Shown here in pieces: positions 7,827 through 16,233 of a stretch of 64,000 nt of DNA. The stretch spans positions 682,001 to 746,000 of the forward strand of contig NZ_JACBFY010000002.1 in the NCBI RefSeq assembly GCF_021401245.1, given 5' to 3'. Numbering within the stretch: the first letter of the stretch is position 1; each line of letters starts with the position of its first letter. Under the pieces are notes generated by a model. That model had not been told where the DNA came from and made no database searches. It was given only the letters and a program-made list of their open reading frames with translations. The translations under genes were made by a program, and so were the position numbers. Source of the stretch: Pseudacidovorax sp. NFM-22 (GTDB taxonomy: Bacteria; Pseudomonadota; Gammaproteobacteria; Burkholderiales; Burkholderiaceae_C).

Positions 7827-8591
7827 ATGTGCCAGCTCCTCGGAATGAACTGCAACGTGCCCACCGACGTGCAGTTCAGCTTCACCGGCTTCGCCCAGCG
7901 CGGCGGCCGCACCGACCACCATGCGGACGGCTGGGGCATCGCCTTCTTCGAGGACCGCGGGCTGCGCCACTTCGTGGACCACCTGCCGGCCTGCGACTCG
8001 CCGGTGGCGGAGCTGATCCGCCGCTATCCCATCAAGAGCCGCAATGTCATCGCCCACATCCGCAAGGCGACGCAGGGCGCGGTCAACCTGCAGAACTGCC
8101 ACCCCTTCGTGCGCGAGCTGTGGGGCCGCTACTGGGTCTTTGCCCACAACGGCGACCTGAAGGACTTCCGCCCGCGGCTGCACGGCAACTTCCACCCCGT
8201 GGGCGGCACCGACAGCGAGCATGCCTTCTGCTGGCTGATGCAGGAGCTGGCCAAGTCGCATGCCGACGTGCCCAGCGTGGACGAGCTGACGCTCACGCTG
8301 CGCGAGCTGGCCCCGCGCATCGCCAGGCACGGCACCTTCAACTTCCTGCTCTCCAACGGGCAGGCGCTGTGGGCCCATGCCTCCACGAATCTCTGGTCCA
8401 TCGAGCGCCAGCACCCGTTCACGCTGGCGCAGCTGGCGGACGAGGACCTGTCGATGGACTTCGCCCAGCACACCACGCCCGACGACCGGGTGGCGGTGGT
8501 GGTGACGGCGCCGCTGACCACGAACGAGACCTGGGTGCCCTTCGCGCCCGGTGAGCTGCGGGTGTTCGAAGGCGGCAGAAGAAGGGGCTGA
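7827..8591 (+). CDS. Class II glutamine amidotransferase (YafJ-like)
   Basis: 254 residues; the ATG at 7827 is chosen because it gives MCQLLGMN, placing the nucleophile at Cys-2 as required in class II (Ntn) amidotransferases. Further family motifs are HADGWGIAF, AHIRKAT, FAHNGDL and GGTDSEHAF. The protein has only the glutaminase domain; homologues of the YafJ type hydrolyse glutamine or related amides with no known acceptor domain. Family length is normally about 255 residues, so it is full length. It follows the VOC gene closely. Confidence 0.92.
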   Translation: MCQLLGMNCNVPTDVQFSFTGFAQRGGRTDHHADGWGIAFFEDRGLRHFVDHLPACDSPVAELIRRYPIKSRNVIAHIRKATQGAVNLQNCHPFVRELWGRYWVFAHNGDLKDFRPRLHGNFHPVGGTDSEHAFCWLMQELAKSHADVPSVDELTLTLRELAPRIARHGTFNFLLSNGQALWAHASTNLWSIERQHPFTLAQLADEDLSMDFAQHTTPDDRVAVVVTAPLTTNETWVPFAPGELRVFEGGRRRG

Positions 8592-8677
8592 CGCCGCAAG
8601 GCGCCTTCCGGCGGCCGCCAGAGGCGCCGCCTCTTCCGCTGCGCGACCTGCGCGCGCACCCGTCCCCCGGTCTTCAG

Positions 8678-8791
8678 CCCCTCTCCCCTCGCGGGAGAGG
8701 GGTTGGGGAGAGGGGGGAGTGCGCACTGCAACGGCCTTGCACCGTGCACGCGCTGCCGCCCCCTCTCCCCAGCCCTCTCCCGCGAGGGGAG
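8678..8791. repeat. Composite extragenic palindromic element, copy 2
   Basis: Same arrangement as 3984-4101: a CCCCTCTCCCCTCGCGGGAG palindrome, the GTGCGCACTGCAACG spacer, TTGCACCGTGCACGCGCTG, then the palindrome in the opposite order. Small differences (TGCC versus GCC, CTG versus CCG) show the copies are diverged rather than recent. Confidence 0.8.
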
Positions 8792-8907
8792 GAGGGAGCC
8801 AAACCCTGGATCGCACCCGTTCCGCGCCATACGGATTTCACGGCGCGGATGGCCCCGCAGCCTTGGCGGGCTTGTGGATGCTGGGGTGCATTCACGATGC
8901 GTTAACT

Positions 8908-8926
8908 AATAATAACAATTCGCATT
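8908..8926 (+). promoter_or_regulatory. Candidate Fur box
   Basis: AATAATAACAATTCGCATT lies 20 bp before the receptor start. It agrees with the 19-bp Fur consensus at 11 positions by hand alignment, better in the left half than the right, and is a striking A/T island in GC-rich DNA. Iron-dependent repression is expected for a siderophore receptor. Confidence 0.55.
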
Positions 8927-8945
8927 CGCTCCGAAACCTCCATCC

Positions 8946-11198
8946 ATGACCCGACTCTTCAAGCCAGGGCCGCTGGCCCTGGCCACGGGCCTCGCCCTGC
9001 AGGCGCTGGCCGCCTCGGCGCAGACCCCTCCCGCCGCATCCGCCGCGCCCGCTGCATCTGCAGCCGCCGGCACGCTGTCCACCATCACCGTCGAGGCCAG
9101 CGCCGACGCCTCGGCCGAGGGCCTGGCCAAACCCTATGCCGGGGGCCAGGTCGCCCGCGGCGGGCGGGTCGGCCTGCTGGGCACCGTGGACCTGATGGCC
9201 ACGCCCTTCGCCACCACGGCCTACACGCAGGAGCTGATCCAGAACCAGCAGGCCCGCAGCGTGGCCGACGTGCTGCAGAACGATCCCTCGGTGCGGGTGG
9301 CGCGCGGCTTCGGCAATTTCCAGGAGTCGTACTTCATGCGCGGCTTCATCGTGAATTCGGACGACATCGCCTACAACGGCCTGTACGGCCTGCTGCCGCG
9401 CCAGTACATCGCCTCGGAGCTGTTCGAGCGGGTGGAGGTGCTGCGTGGCGCCAGCGCCTTCCTCAACGGCGCCACGCCCTCGGGCGGCGGCATCGGCGGC
9501 AACATCAACCTGCTGCCCAAGCGCGCCGGCAACGAGCCGCTGACGCAACTGACGGTGGGCGGCGCCAGCGGCTCGCAGGGCTATGCCGCGGCGGACATCG
9601 CACGGCGCTTCGGCCCGGACCAGAGCCTGGGCGTGCGCGTGAACGCCGCCCACCGCGACGGCGGCACCGGCGTCGATGGCGAGTCGGTCAAGCTGAGCGC
9701 ACTGTCGGTGGGCCTGGACTGGCGCGGCCGCGATGCGCGCGTGTCGGCCGACATCGGCCACCAGGAGCATCGGCTCGACGCCGCCCGGCCCAACGTGACG
9801 CTGGGCAGCGCCGTCACCGTGGTGCCGCGCGCGCCCGACGGCCGCAGCAACTACGCCCAGCCCTGGACCTATTCGATGGAGCGCGACACCTTCGGCTCCC
9901 TGCGCGGCGAGTACGACATCACGCCCGACATCACCGCCTGGGCCGCCGCCGGCGCTCGCCAGAGCGCCGAGAGCAACGCGCTGGCCAACCCGACCGTCAA
10001 CAACGCCTTCACCGGCGCCAGCACGGCCACGCGCTTCGACAACACCCGCGAGGACGACGTGAAGACCGCCGAGCTGGGCCTGCGCGGCAAGCTGCGCACG
10101 GGCAGCGTGGGCCATGAATGGGTGCTGGGCTATTCCTGGTACGACCTGCAGAAGAAGAACGCCTATGCGATGGGCCTGGCGGCGGGCTCCTCGGTGGTCA
10201 GCAGCATCTACACGCCGGTGACCCGCTTTGCGCCGGGCCTGAGCTACCTGGGCAACGACCTCACCAGCCCCGCGCTCAACGGCACCACCACGCTCAGGAG
10301 CTGGGCGCTGGGCGACACGCTGTCCTTCCTGGACGACCGCCTGCGCGTGACGCTGGGCGCGCGCTACCAGACCATCGAGTCGACCAGCATCGCCTACACC
10401 GTCGCCAGCGCAGGCCGCCTGGTCTCGGCGGGTGGCGCGGTCACTGGCTACGACCAGAGCCGCACCAGCCCGGTGGCGGGCGTGGTGTTCCGGCTGCAGG
10501 ACAACCTGTCGATCTATGCCAACTACATCGAGGGCCTGGCGCAGGGGGACACGGCGCCCACCCAGTCCGGCGGACAGCTGGTGCTCAACGGTGGCCAGCA
10601 ACTGGCGCCCTATGTCTCCAAGCAGAAGGAAGTGGGCCTGAAGTACGACGGTGGCCGCATCGGCGCCACCGTGGCCGTGTTCAGCACCGAGAAACCGCGC
10701 GCCTACCTGGCCAACGGCTACTACGGCGTGCAGGGCGAGGACCGCCACCAGGGCGTGGAGCTGAACACCTTCGGCGAGATCACCCGCGGCCTGCGCGTGC
10801 TGGGCGGCGTGACCTGGCTGGACGCCGAGCAGAAGGACACCGGCAGCGCCACCACCGACGGCAAGCGCGTGATCGGCGTGGCGCGCACCCAGGGCAGCCT
10901 GGGCCTGGAATGGGACGTGCCCGGCGTGCCGGGGCTGGCCCTCACCGGCCGCGTGGTGCGCAACGGCAGCAGCTATGCCGACGCCGCCAACACCCTGCGC
11001 GTGCCCGGCTGGACGCGCCTGGACGTCGGCGCACGCTACCTCACCGAAGTGGCCGGCAGGCCCGTCACCTTCCGCGCCCGCATCGACAACGCCACCGACC
11101 GCAACTACTGGGCCTCGGTGGGCGGCTATCCGGGCTACGGCTACCTGGTGCAGGGCACGCCACGCACCTTCAACGTGAGCGCGACGGTCGACTTCTGA
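8946..11198 (+). CDS. TonB-dependent siderophore receptor
   Basis: 750 residues. Signal peptide ends near SAQ (about 26). A short STITVEA element resembling a TonB box is followed by the plug domain (TPFATTAYTQELIQNQQARSV, VRGASAFLNGATPSGGGIGG-type motif) and a 22-strand barrel ending in Phe (NVSATVDF), as needed for barrel insertion. The plug motif GxGxxG with NINLLPKRA is typical of ferric hydroxamate/catecholate siderophore receptors (FhuE/FoxA group). No ABC transporter, anti-sigma factor or siderophore synthesis gene is near, so it is an orphan uptake receptor. Ligand unknown. Likely Fur-controlled. Confidence 0.92.
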   Translation: MTRLFKPGPLALATGLALQALAASAQTPPAASAAPAASAAAGTLSTITVEASADASAEGLAKPYAGGQVARGGRVGLLGTVDLMATPFATTAYTQELIQNQQARSVADVLQNDPSVRVARGFGNFQESYFMRGFIVNSDDIAYNGLYGLLPRQYIASELFERVEVLRGASAFLNGATPSGGGIGGNINLLPKRAGNEPLTQLTVGGASGSQGYAAADIARRFGPDQSLGVRVNAAHRDGGTGVDGESVKLSALSVGLDWRGRDARVSADIGHQEHRLDAARPNVTLGSAVTVVPRAPDGRSNYAQPWTYSMERDTFGSLRGEYDITPDITAWAAAGARQSAESNALANPTVNNAFTGASTATRFDNTREDDVKTAELGLRGKLRTGSVGHEWVLGYSWYDLQKKNAYAMGLAAGSSVVSSIYTPVTRFAPGLSYLGNDLTSPALNGTTTLRSWALGDTLSFLDDRLRVTLGARYQTIESTSIAYTVASAGRLVSAGGAVTGYDQSRTSPVAGVVFRLQDNLSIYANYIEGLAQGDTAPTQSGGQLVLNGGQQLAPYVSKQKEVGLKYDGGRIGATVAVFSTEKPRAYLANGYYGVQGEDRHQGVELNTFGEITRGLRVLGGVTWLDAEQKDTGSATTDGKRVIGVARTQGSLGLEWDVPGVPGLALTGRVVRNGSSYADAANTLRVPGWTRLDVGARYLTEVAGRPVTFRARIDNATDRNYWASVGGYPGYGYLVQGTPRTFNVSATVDF

Positions 11199-11211
11199 GC
11201 AGCGCGCGGGT

Positions 11212-12138
11212 TCAGGGCCCGATCCAGGTCGCTGGCCAGGCTGAAGAGCGCGCCATGTCCCGCAGCACGTCCACCACCAGCGCATCGACCGCGGCGCAGG
11301 CCACCGTCTGTGGCCGCGCGGTGCCCAGCACGCGCACCACGCGGCGGCGCATGGCAGGGCTGTCGATGGCGATGGTGCGCAGGCGGCCCGCCGCCACCTC
11401 CTCGGCCACGGCGCCGGCCGCCAGGATGGTGCTGCCGATGCCCTCCTCCACCGCCCGCTTCACGCTGCCCAGCGACTCGATCTCGGCCACCACGTCCAGC
11501 TGCACGCCCGCGGGCGCGCAGGCCTCGTCGATCAGCCGGCGCAGGCCATGCTCGCGGCCCGGCAGCACCAGCGGCCAGCGCGCCAACGAGGCCAGGCCGA
11601 TGCGCCGGGGCACCCGGCCCGGCGCCGCGCCGGTCACCAGCACCAGGCGGTCGTCCAGCAGGGGCTGCTTGGCCAGGCCGGGCTCCGGGGCATCGCCGTA
11701 GAGCAGCGCCAGGTCCAGCCGGCCCGACAGCAGCCATTCGCGCACGAAGCCGCTGTAGCCCTCCACCAGCTTGAGCCGCACCTGCGGCAGCCGCTCGCGG
11801 CAGGCGCGCAGGAGGGGCAGCGTGGCCACCAGCGCGACGGTGGTGGGCAACCCGATGGCCACCTCGCCCTGCGGCGCGTCGAGCGCCTCGCGCACGGCCA
11901 GGCGCGCCCGCTCGGCATCGGCCAGCACCACCTTGGCATGTTCCAGGAACACGCTGCCCGCCGGCGTGAGCGCCATGCCGCGGCTGGAGCGCACGAAGAG
12001 CGGCGCCGCCAGCTCGGCCTCCAGGGCCGCAATCTGCTGGCCCAGCGCAGGCTGCGCCAGGTGCACCTGGGCCGAGGCCTTGAGCAGGCTGCCCGCCTCG
12101 CTCACGGCAACGAACAGGCGCAGTTGGCGAAGCTCCAT
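11212..12138 (-). CDS. LysR-family regulator of the catabolic block
   Basis: 308 residues; start MELRQLRLFVAVSEAGSLLKA at 12138 gives the standard LysR N-terminus. Helix-turn-helix at about 15-60 (SAQVHLAQPALGQQIAALEAEL), then a substrate-binding fold (RLVLVTGAAPG, GIGSTILAAGAVAEEV). The Nac/Cbl-type HTH wording is common in this family. It is divergent from the acyl-CoA hydratase gene at 12372, the usual layout for a LysR activator and its target, with a repeated TAGCCG element between them. Inducer unknown. Confidence 0.92.
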   Translation of the reverse strand: MELRQLRLFVAVSEAGSLLKASAQVHLAQPALGQQIAALEAELAAPLFVRSSRGMALTPAGSVFLEHAKVVLADAERARLAVREALDAPQGEVAIGLPTTVALVATLPLLRACRERLPQVRLKLVEGYSGFVREWLLSGRLDLALLYGDAPEPGLAKQPLLDDRLVLVTGAAPGRVPRRIGLASLARWPLVLPGREHGLRRLIDEACAPAGVQLDVVAEIESLGSVKRAVEEGIGSTILAAGAVAEEVAAGRLRTIAIDSPAMRRRVVRVLGTARPQTVACAAVDALVVDVLRDMARSSAWPATWIGP

Positions 12139-12250
12139 GGCGGGAAATCCTGGGGTTCGGGGAGGAAGAGGCCGGCCTGGATGGCCACCGCCGGCACGAT
12201 GTGGATGCGCAGGTGGCCTGCATGCGCCCATGCCCCGCACGGCGCGGCCC

Positions 12251-12300
12251 ATCGCTAGCCGGATGGCATCTAGCCGATAGCCGGAATCAGTATTTCACAG
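12251..12300. promoter_or_regulatory. Possible LysR operator/promoter region
   Basis: Between the divergent LysR and hydratase genes TAGCCG occurs three times (12256, 12271 and 12278), within TAGCCGGAT and TAGCCGATAGCCGGAAT, followed by A/T-rich CAGTATTTCACAG. The spacing fits a multi-site regulator footprint. No defined LysR consensus was matched. Confidence 0.35.
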
Positions 12301-12371
12301 CTAGCCCCCGGCTGACCAGAATCTGGCGTTTCGCCAGCGCCTCGACGCCGGCCCGTAAAGGAGACACCGGC

Positions 12372-13229
12372 ATGCCCCAGCCCCTCGACATCGACCACCT
12401 TCGCCAATGGATCGGCCGCACCGAGCAGTTGCACGACCAGGTCACGGCCGCGCCGCTGCGCGCGCTCACCGCCACGCTGGACCGCGACGACGCGCCCCAG
12501 GCGCCCGGTGCGCCGATCCCGCCGCTGTGGCACTGGCTGTACTTCCTGCCCGCGGCGCCACAGTCCGAGCTGGGCCCCGACGGCCATCCGCAGCGGGGGG
12601 GTTTCCTGCCCCCGGTGCCGCTGCCGCGGCGCATGTGGGCGGGCAGCCAGCTCAGCTTCCACCGGCCGCTGCGCGTGGGGCAGGCCCTCGTGCGCAGCTC
12701 GCACATCGCCGACGTGCGCCTGAAGGAGGGCCGCACCGGGCCGCTGGTGTTCGTCAACGTCGACCACCGCGTCGAGGCCGATGGCGAACTCGCCATCGAG
12801 GAGCGCCACGACATCGTCTACCGCGACATGCCGGCACCGGGCGAAGTCCCGCCGCCTCCCGTGGCGGCCACGGCCGAGGCCGCCTGGGTGCGCCGCATCG
12901 CGCCGGACGACGTGCTGCTGTTCCGCTACTCGGCCCTGACCTTCAACGGCCACCGCATCCACTACGACCGGCGCTACGTCACCGCGGTGGAGGGCTATCC
13001 TGGCCTGGTGGTGCATGGCCCGCTGATCGCCACGCTGCTGCTGGACCTGCTGCGCCGCCACCGGCCCGAGGCCCCGGTGCGGCAGTTCAGCTTCCGTGCG
13101 ATGAAGCCCACCTTCGACATCGCCAGCTTCGAGGTCTGCGGTGCGCCGCAGGCGGACGGCACGGTGCACCTGTGGGCCCGCGACGCCGAGGGCCACCTGA
13201 CGATGGACGCCCGCGCCACTCTGGGCTGA
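12372..13229 (+). CDS. FAS1-like/HTD2-type acyl-CoA hydratase (itaconyl/mesaconyl-CoA hydratase-like)
   Basis: 285 residues; ATG at 12372 follows an AAGGAGA ribosome site. The protein has two HotDog halves: an N-terminal FAS1-like dehydratase half (PLWHWLYFLP, GFLPPVPLPRRMWAGSQLSFHRPL) and a C-terminal MaoC-like half (FRYSALTFNGHRIHYDRRY and YPGLVVHGPLIATLL). The Asn-x-His-x-Ile-His-Tyr-Asp segment is the hydratase active-site helix. Proteins of this build hydrate branched C4/C5 dicarboxyl-CoA esters such as 3-methylfumaryl-CoA or itaconyl-CoA, or act on fungal-type hydroxyacyl thioesters. Exact substrate is not decided. Confidence 0.85.
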   Translation: MPQPLDIDHLRQWIGRTEQLHDQVTAAPLRALTATLDRDDAPQAPGAPIPPLWHWLYFLPAAPQSELGPDGHPQRGGFLPPVPLPRRMWAGSQLSFHRPLRVGQALVRSSHIADVRLKEGRTGPLVFVNVDHRVEADGELAIEERHDIVYRDMPAPGEVPPPPVAATAEAAWVRRIAPDDVLLFRYSALTFNGHRIHYDRRYVTAVEGYPGLVVHGPLIATLLLDLLRRHRPEAPVRQFSFRAMKPTFDIASFEVCGAPQADGTVHLWARDAEGHLTMDARATLG

Positions 13230-13292
13230 CGCGAGGCGCGGGCGATCGCGCCGCCCGCCGGCCCTCGCACCCCCGACAGGCGCAAGCCGGGC

Positions 13293-14660
13293 TCAGCCCA
13301 GCAGCCAGTCCACGCGCGGCTGCTGTTCGATGCGCCACAGGCGCTCGACCGCCGCAGCCGCGGCATCCGCCGGCAGGGCCGGGCTGCCATAGGCGGCCAG
13401 ACGCAGGGCCTTGGCCGTGATCTCCGCGCGCGACAGGGTGTTGCCCGGATCGCCCTTGGGCTCGTCGACGCGGCCCTGCAGCACGCGGCCGTCGGTGGTG
13501 TGCAGCGTCACCTTGCCGATCCAGCGGCGCGGGTAGGCGGCGTCCACCTCGGCATCCAGCACCATCGTCACGCGCTCGCGCAGGGCCACCGTCGCGGGGG
13601 CCAGGAACTCGGCGTCGAACTCGCCCAGGCCCGCATGGCCGAAGCGCGCCACCAGCGCCAGCACCGTGCCCATGGAGAACTTGCTCTGGTGCACCGTGAC
13701 GGGCGACACCACCGGCCCCAGCACGTCCAGCGCGCCCTGGTGCACATGGCAGCTGACCTGCGCGATGTCGCTGGCCTGCAGGCCGTGCGCCTGCATCAGC
13801 TGCAGCAGCGCATCGGCCGCGGGATGCGAGTGGCGGCAGGAGGCATGCCACTTGAACGAGGTCTCGGCCGTGGCCCAGCGCGTGCCCAGGCCGTCGACCA
13901 GCCGCGACGGGTCGGCATCGGTGGACATGCCGGCGGCCAGGCCGCGCGCGCCGGTGAAGATGTCCGCGGCGCCGGTGAAGCCGTCCTGCGCCAGGCTGGC
14001 CGCCATCAACCCCGCGGCGGCGGCGTGGGCCGTGTGCAGCTGCTTGCTGTCGGCGCCCGTGGCCAGGAACTCCCACAGCCCCGCCGACTGCGTGCCGGCC
14101 GAGCCGAAGGCATGCTGCATCTGCAGTGGCGTGAGCCGCAGCAGCCGCCCCACCGCCGCGGCGGCGGCCAGCGTGCCGGCCGTGGCCGTGGTGTGGAACA
14201 CGCGGTAGTGGCTGCGGCCCAGGAACTCGCCCACGCGGATGCCCACCTCGTAGCCCGCCACGCAGGCCGCCAGCAAATCGCTGCCGCGGGCGCCCTGCTG
14301 CTGCGCCACGGCCAGTGCGGGCGCGAACACGACCGCAGCCGGATGGAACACCGAGCCGTTGTGCACGTCGTCCTGCTCGGCCACGTGCGAGGCCGCCGCA
14401 TTGGCCAGCGAGGCCGCCAGCGGCGCGCTGCCCCTTGCGTGGCCGATGACTTCGCAGGGCCCGGTCTCCGGCCCCTGTGCCAGCGCGAAGCCGGCGATGC
14501 TGCGCACCGGCCGCGCGCCCTGGCCGGCCAGCACCGAACCGAACCAGTCCACCAGCAGGTCCTCGGTGCGGCGGCGCACCGGCACGGGCACGTCCTGCCA
14601 GTCGAGCGTGGCGGCGAAGACGGCCAGCGGGTGGGCGGCGGCAGAGGTGTCTTTCTTCAT
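13293..14660 (-). CDS. MmgE/PrpD family protein
   Basis: 455 residues; start MKKDTSAAAHPLAVFAATLDW at 14660. Family features: ANAAASHVAEQDDVHNGSVFHPAAVVFAPALA, with the Asp-Asp-x-His motif near the active site, and FKWHASCRHSHPAADALL further on. Relatives include 2-methylcitrate dehydratase and cis-aconitate decarboxylase, all acting on tricarboxylate-like or branched dicarboxylates. No prpB/prpC genes are near, so propionate metabolism is not suggested. It lies downstream of the acyl-CoA dehydrogenase gene on the same strand, separated by a hairpin repeat. Confidence 0.9.
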   Translation of the reverse strand: MKKDTSAAAHPLAVFAATLDWQDVPVPVRRRTEDLLVDWFGSVLAGQGARPVRSIAGFALAQGPETGPCEVIGHARGSAPLAASLANAAASHVAEQDDVHNGSVFHPAAVVFAPALAVAQQQGARGSDLLAACVAGYEVGIRVGEFLGRSHYRVFHTTATAGTLAAAAAVGRLLRLTPLQMQHAFGSAGTQSAGLWEFLATGADSKQLHTAHAAAAGLMAASLAQDGFTGAADIFTGARGLAAGMSTDADPSRLVDGLGTRWATAETSFKWHASCRHSHPAADALLQLMQAHGLQASDIAQVSCHVHQGALDVLGPVVSPVTVHQSKFSMGTVLALVARFGHAGLGEFDAEFLAPATVALRERVTMVLDAEVDAAYPRRWIGKVTLHTTDGRVLQGRVDEPKGDPGNTLSRAEITAKALRLAAYGSPALPADAAAAAVERLWRIEQQPRVDWLLG

Positions 14661-14783
14661 GGCGGGCAATGTGGGAAGGGGAAACGGCTCAGCAATCACG
14701 ATCAAATGGCCGCGGAGCAGGCCATGCCAGTGCACCCGCGGAACCGGCTTCGCCGGGCCGGGGGGTGCGCCCCTTGAGGGGGA

Positions 14784-14814
14784 TTGGACTTCCACACGCA
14801 GTGAGGAAGTCCAA
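14784..14814. repeat. Hairpin-forming extragenic repeat
   Basis: Arms TTGGACTTCC (14784-14793) and GGAAGTCCAA (14805-14814) are perfect complements around an 11-nt loop. It lies in the 165-bp gap between two co-directional minus-strand genes and has no T-run after it, so it is more likely a repeat or mRNA-processing hairpin than a terminator. Confidence 0.7.
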
Positions 14815-14825
14815 ACGGGGTGGTC

Positions 14826-15992
14826 TCAAAATGACCGCGGCAGGCCAAGAACATGCTCGGCCACGTACGAGAAGATCAGGTTGGTGGAGATGGGCGCCAC
14901 CTGGTAGAGCCGCGTCTCGCGGAACTTGCGCTCCACGTCGTATTCGCAGGCGAAGCCGAAGCCGCCGTGGAACTGCAGGCAGGCGTTGGCCGCCTCCCAG
15001 CTGGCCTTGGCGGCCAGGTACTTGGCCATGTTGGCCTGCGCGCCCATGGGCTGGTGCGCGTCGAACAGCTCGCAGGCCTTCCAGCGCATCAGGTTGGCGG
15101 CCTCGACCTCGATCAAGGCATCGGCAATGGGGAACTGCACGCCCTGGTTCTGGCCGATGGGCCGGCCGAAGACCTGGCGCTCGCGCACGTAGTGCGTCAC
15201 GCGGTCGATGAACCAGTAGCCGTCGCCGATGCATTCGGCCGCGATCAGCGTGCGCTCGGCGTTCAGCCCGTCGAGGATGTACTTGAAGCCCTGGCCTTCC
15301 TGGCCGATCAGGTTCTCCTCGGGGATCTCCAGGTTCTCGAAGAACAGCTCGTTGGTCTCGTGGTTGACCATGTTGGCGATGGGTCGCACGGTCAGGCCAC
15401 GCTGCTGCGCCTCCTTGAGGTCGACCATGAAGATCGACATGCCCTCGGACTTCTTCGTCACCTCGGCCAGCGGCGTGGTGCGCGCGAGCAGGATCATCCA
15501 GTCGGAATGCTGCACACGGCTGATCCACACCTTCTGGCCGTTGACGACGTAGCGGCCGTCCTTCCTGACGGCCGTGGTCTTGATCTTGGTGGTGTCGGTG
15601 CCGGTGGTGGGCTCGGTCACGCCCATGGACTGCAAGCGCCATTCGCCGCTGGCGATGCGCGGCAGGAAGCGCTGCTTCTGCGCCTCGGAGCCGTGGCGCA
15701 GCAGCGTGCCCATGTTGTACATCTGGCCGTGGCAGGCGCCGGCGTTGCCGCCGCAGCGGTTGATCTCCTCCATCACCACGCTGGCCTCGGTGAGGCCCAG
15801 GCCCGAGCCGCCGTATTCCTGCGGGATCAGCGCCGCCAGCCAGCCGGCGCGGGTGAGCGCATCGACGAAGGCCTCGGGGTACGCGCGCTGCGCGTCCACC
15901 TCGCGGAAGTAGGCGTCGGGGAAGCCGGCGCACAGCGCGCGCACCGCATCGCGGATGTCGTGGTGGTTGTCGGACAGCGTCTTGTCGATCAT
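14826..15992 (-). CDS. Acyl-CoA dehydrogenase (atypical active site)
   Basis: 388 residues; start MIDKTLSDNHHDIRDAVRAL at 15992. FAD-binding acyl-CoA dehydrogenase signatures are clear: MGVTEPTTGTDTTKIKTTA, KVWISRVQHSDWMILLARTT, NAERTLIAAECIGDGY and FHGGFGFACEYDVERKFRETRLY. At the site where many family members have the catalytic Glu (Tyr-Glu-Gly-Thr), this one reads Tyr-Gln-Val-Ala (Gln-364). The base may be elsewhere, as in isovaleryl-CoA dehydrogenase, or the chemistry may differ. It is divergent from the SDR gene of the block. Confidence 0.9.
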   Translation of the reverse strand: MIDKTLSDNHHDIRDAVRALCAGFPDAYFREVDAQRAYPEAFVDALTRAGWLAALIPQEYGGSGLGLTEASVVMEEINRCGGNAGACHGQMYNMGTLLRHGSEAQKQRFLPRIASGEWRLQSMGVTEPTTGTDTTKIKTTAVRKDGRYVVNGQKVWISRVQHSDWMILLARTTPLAEVTKKSEGMSIFMVDLKEAQQRGLTVRPIANMVNHETNELFFENLEIPEENLIGQEGQGFKYILDGLNAERTLIAAECIGDGYWFIDRVTHYVRERQVFGRPIGQNQGVQFPIADALIEVEAANLMRWKACELFDAHQPMGAQANMAKYLAAKASWEAANACLQFHGGFGFACEYDVERKFRETRLYQVAPISTNLIFSYVAEHVLGLPRSF

Positions 15993-16101
15993 GGCGTGGC
16001 GGCGGCCGGGGCCGCGAAGAGGCTCTGCTTCATGGCCGCGATGGTCGGCGGCCCCGGGCACCGCGGCAAGCCGGCTTTGTGGAAGCGGGGCTTTCGCAGC
16101 G

Positions 16102-16140
16102 GCGAAGGCGGCCCTTCCACGCACGCGAAGGCGTGCCCTT
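16102..16140. repeat. Short direct repeat in divergent intergenic region
   Basis: GCGAAGGCG followed by CCCTTCCA occurs twice with 23-bp spacing (16102 and 16125) in the 241-bp gap between the divergent acyl-CoA dehydrogenase and SDR genes. Related GTGGAAG/CTTCCAC words recur at 27862-27880, so this may be a dispersed repeat, not an operator. Confidence 0.5.
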
Positions 16141-16233
16141 CCATGCAGCCGAAGCCCGGCCTTCGCAATGGCGAATGGTGCCGCGCCCCCGATGCGGCGA
16201 AGCTCGCGCCATCAGAACCGACAAGGACGAGAC

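Larger units (their letters stand above)
8592..8945. other. Intergenic region, 354 bp
   Basis: No coding region is supported here. The first half holds the second copy of the composite palindrome (8678-8791). The last ~45 bases change sharply to A/T-rich sequence and contain the candidate Fur box before the receptor gene. Confidence 0.8.

Noticed and set aside
8892-11285. 797-codon minus-strand frame over the receptor gene
   Set aside because: His/Arg/Ala-rich shadow; the plus-strand frame has clear TonB-receptor motifs and a signal peptide.
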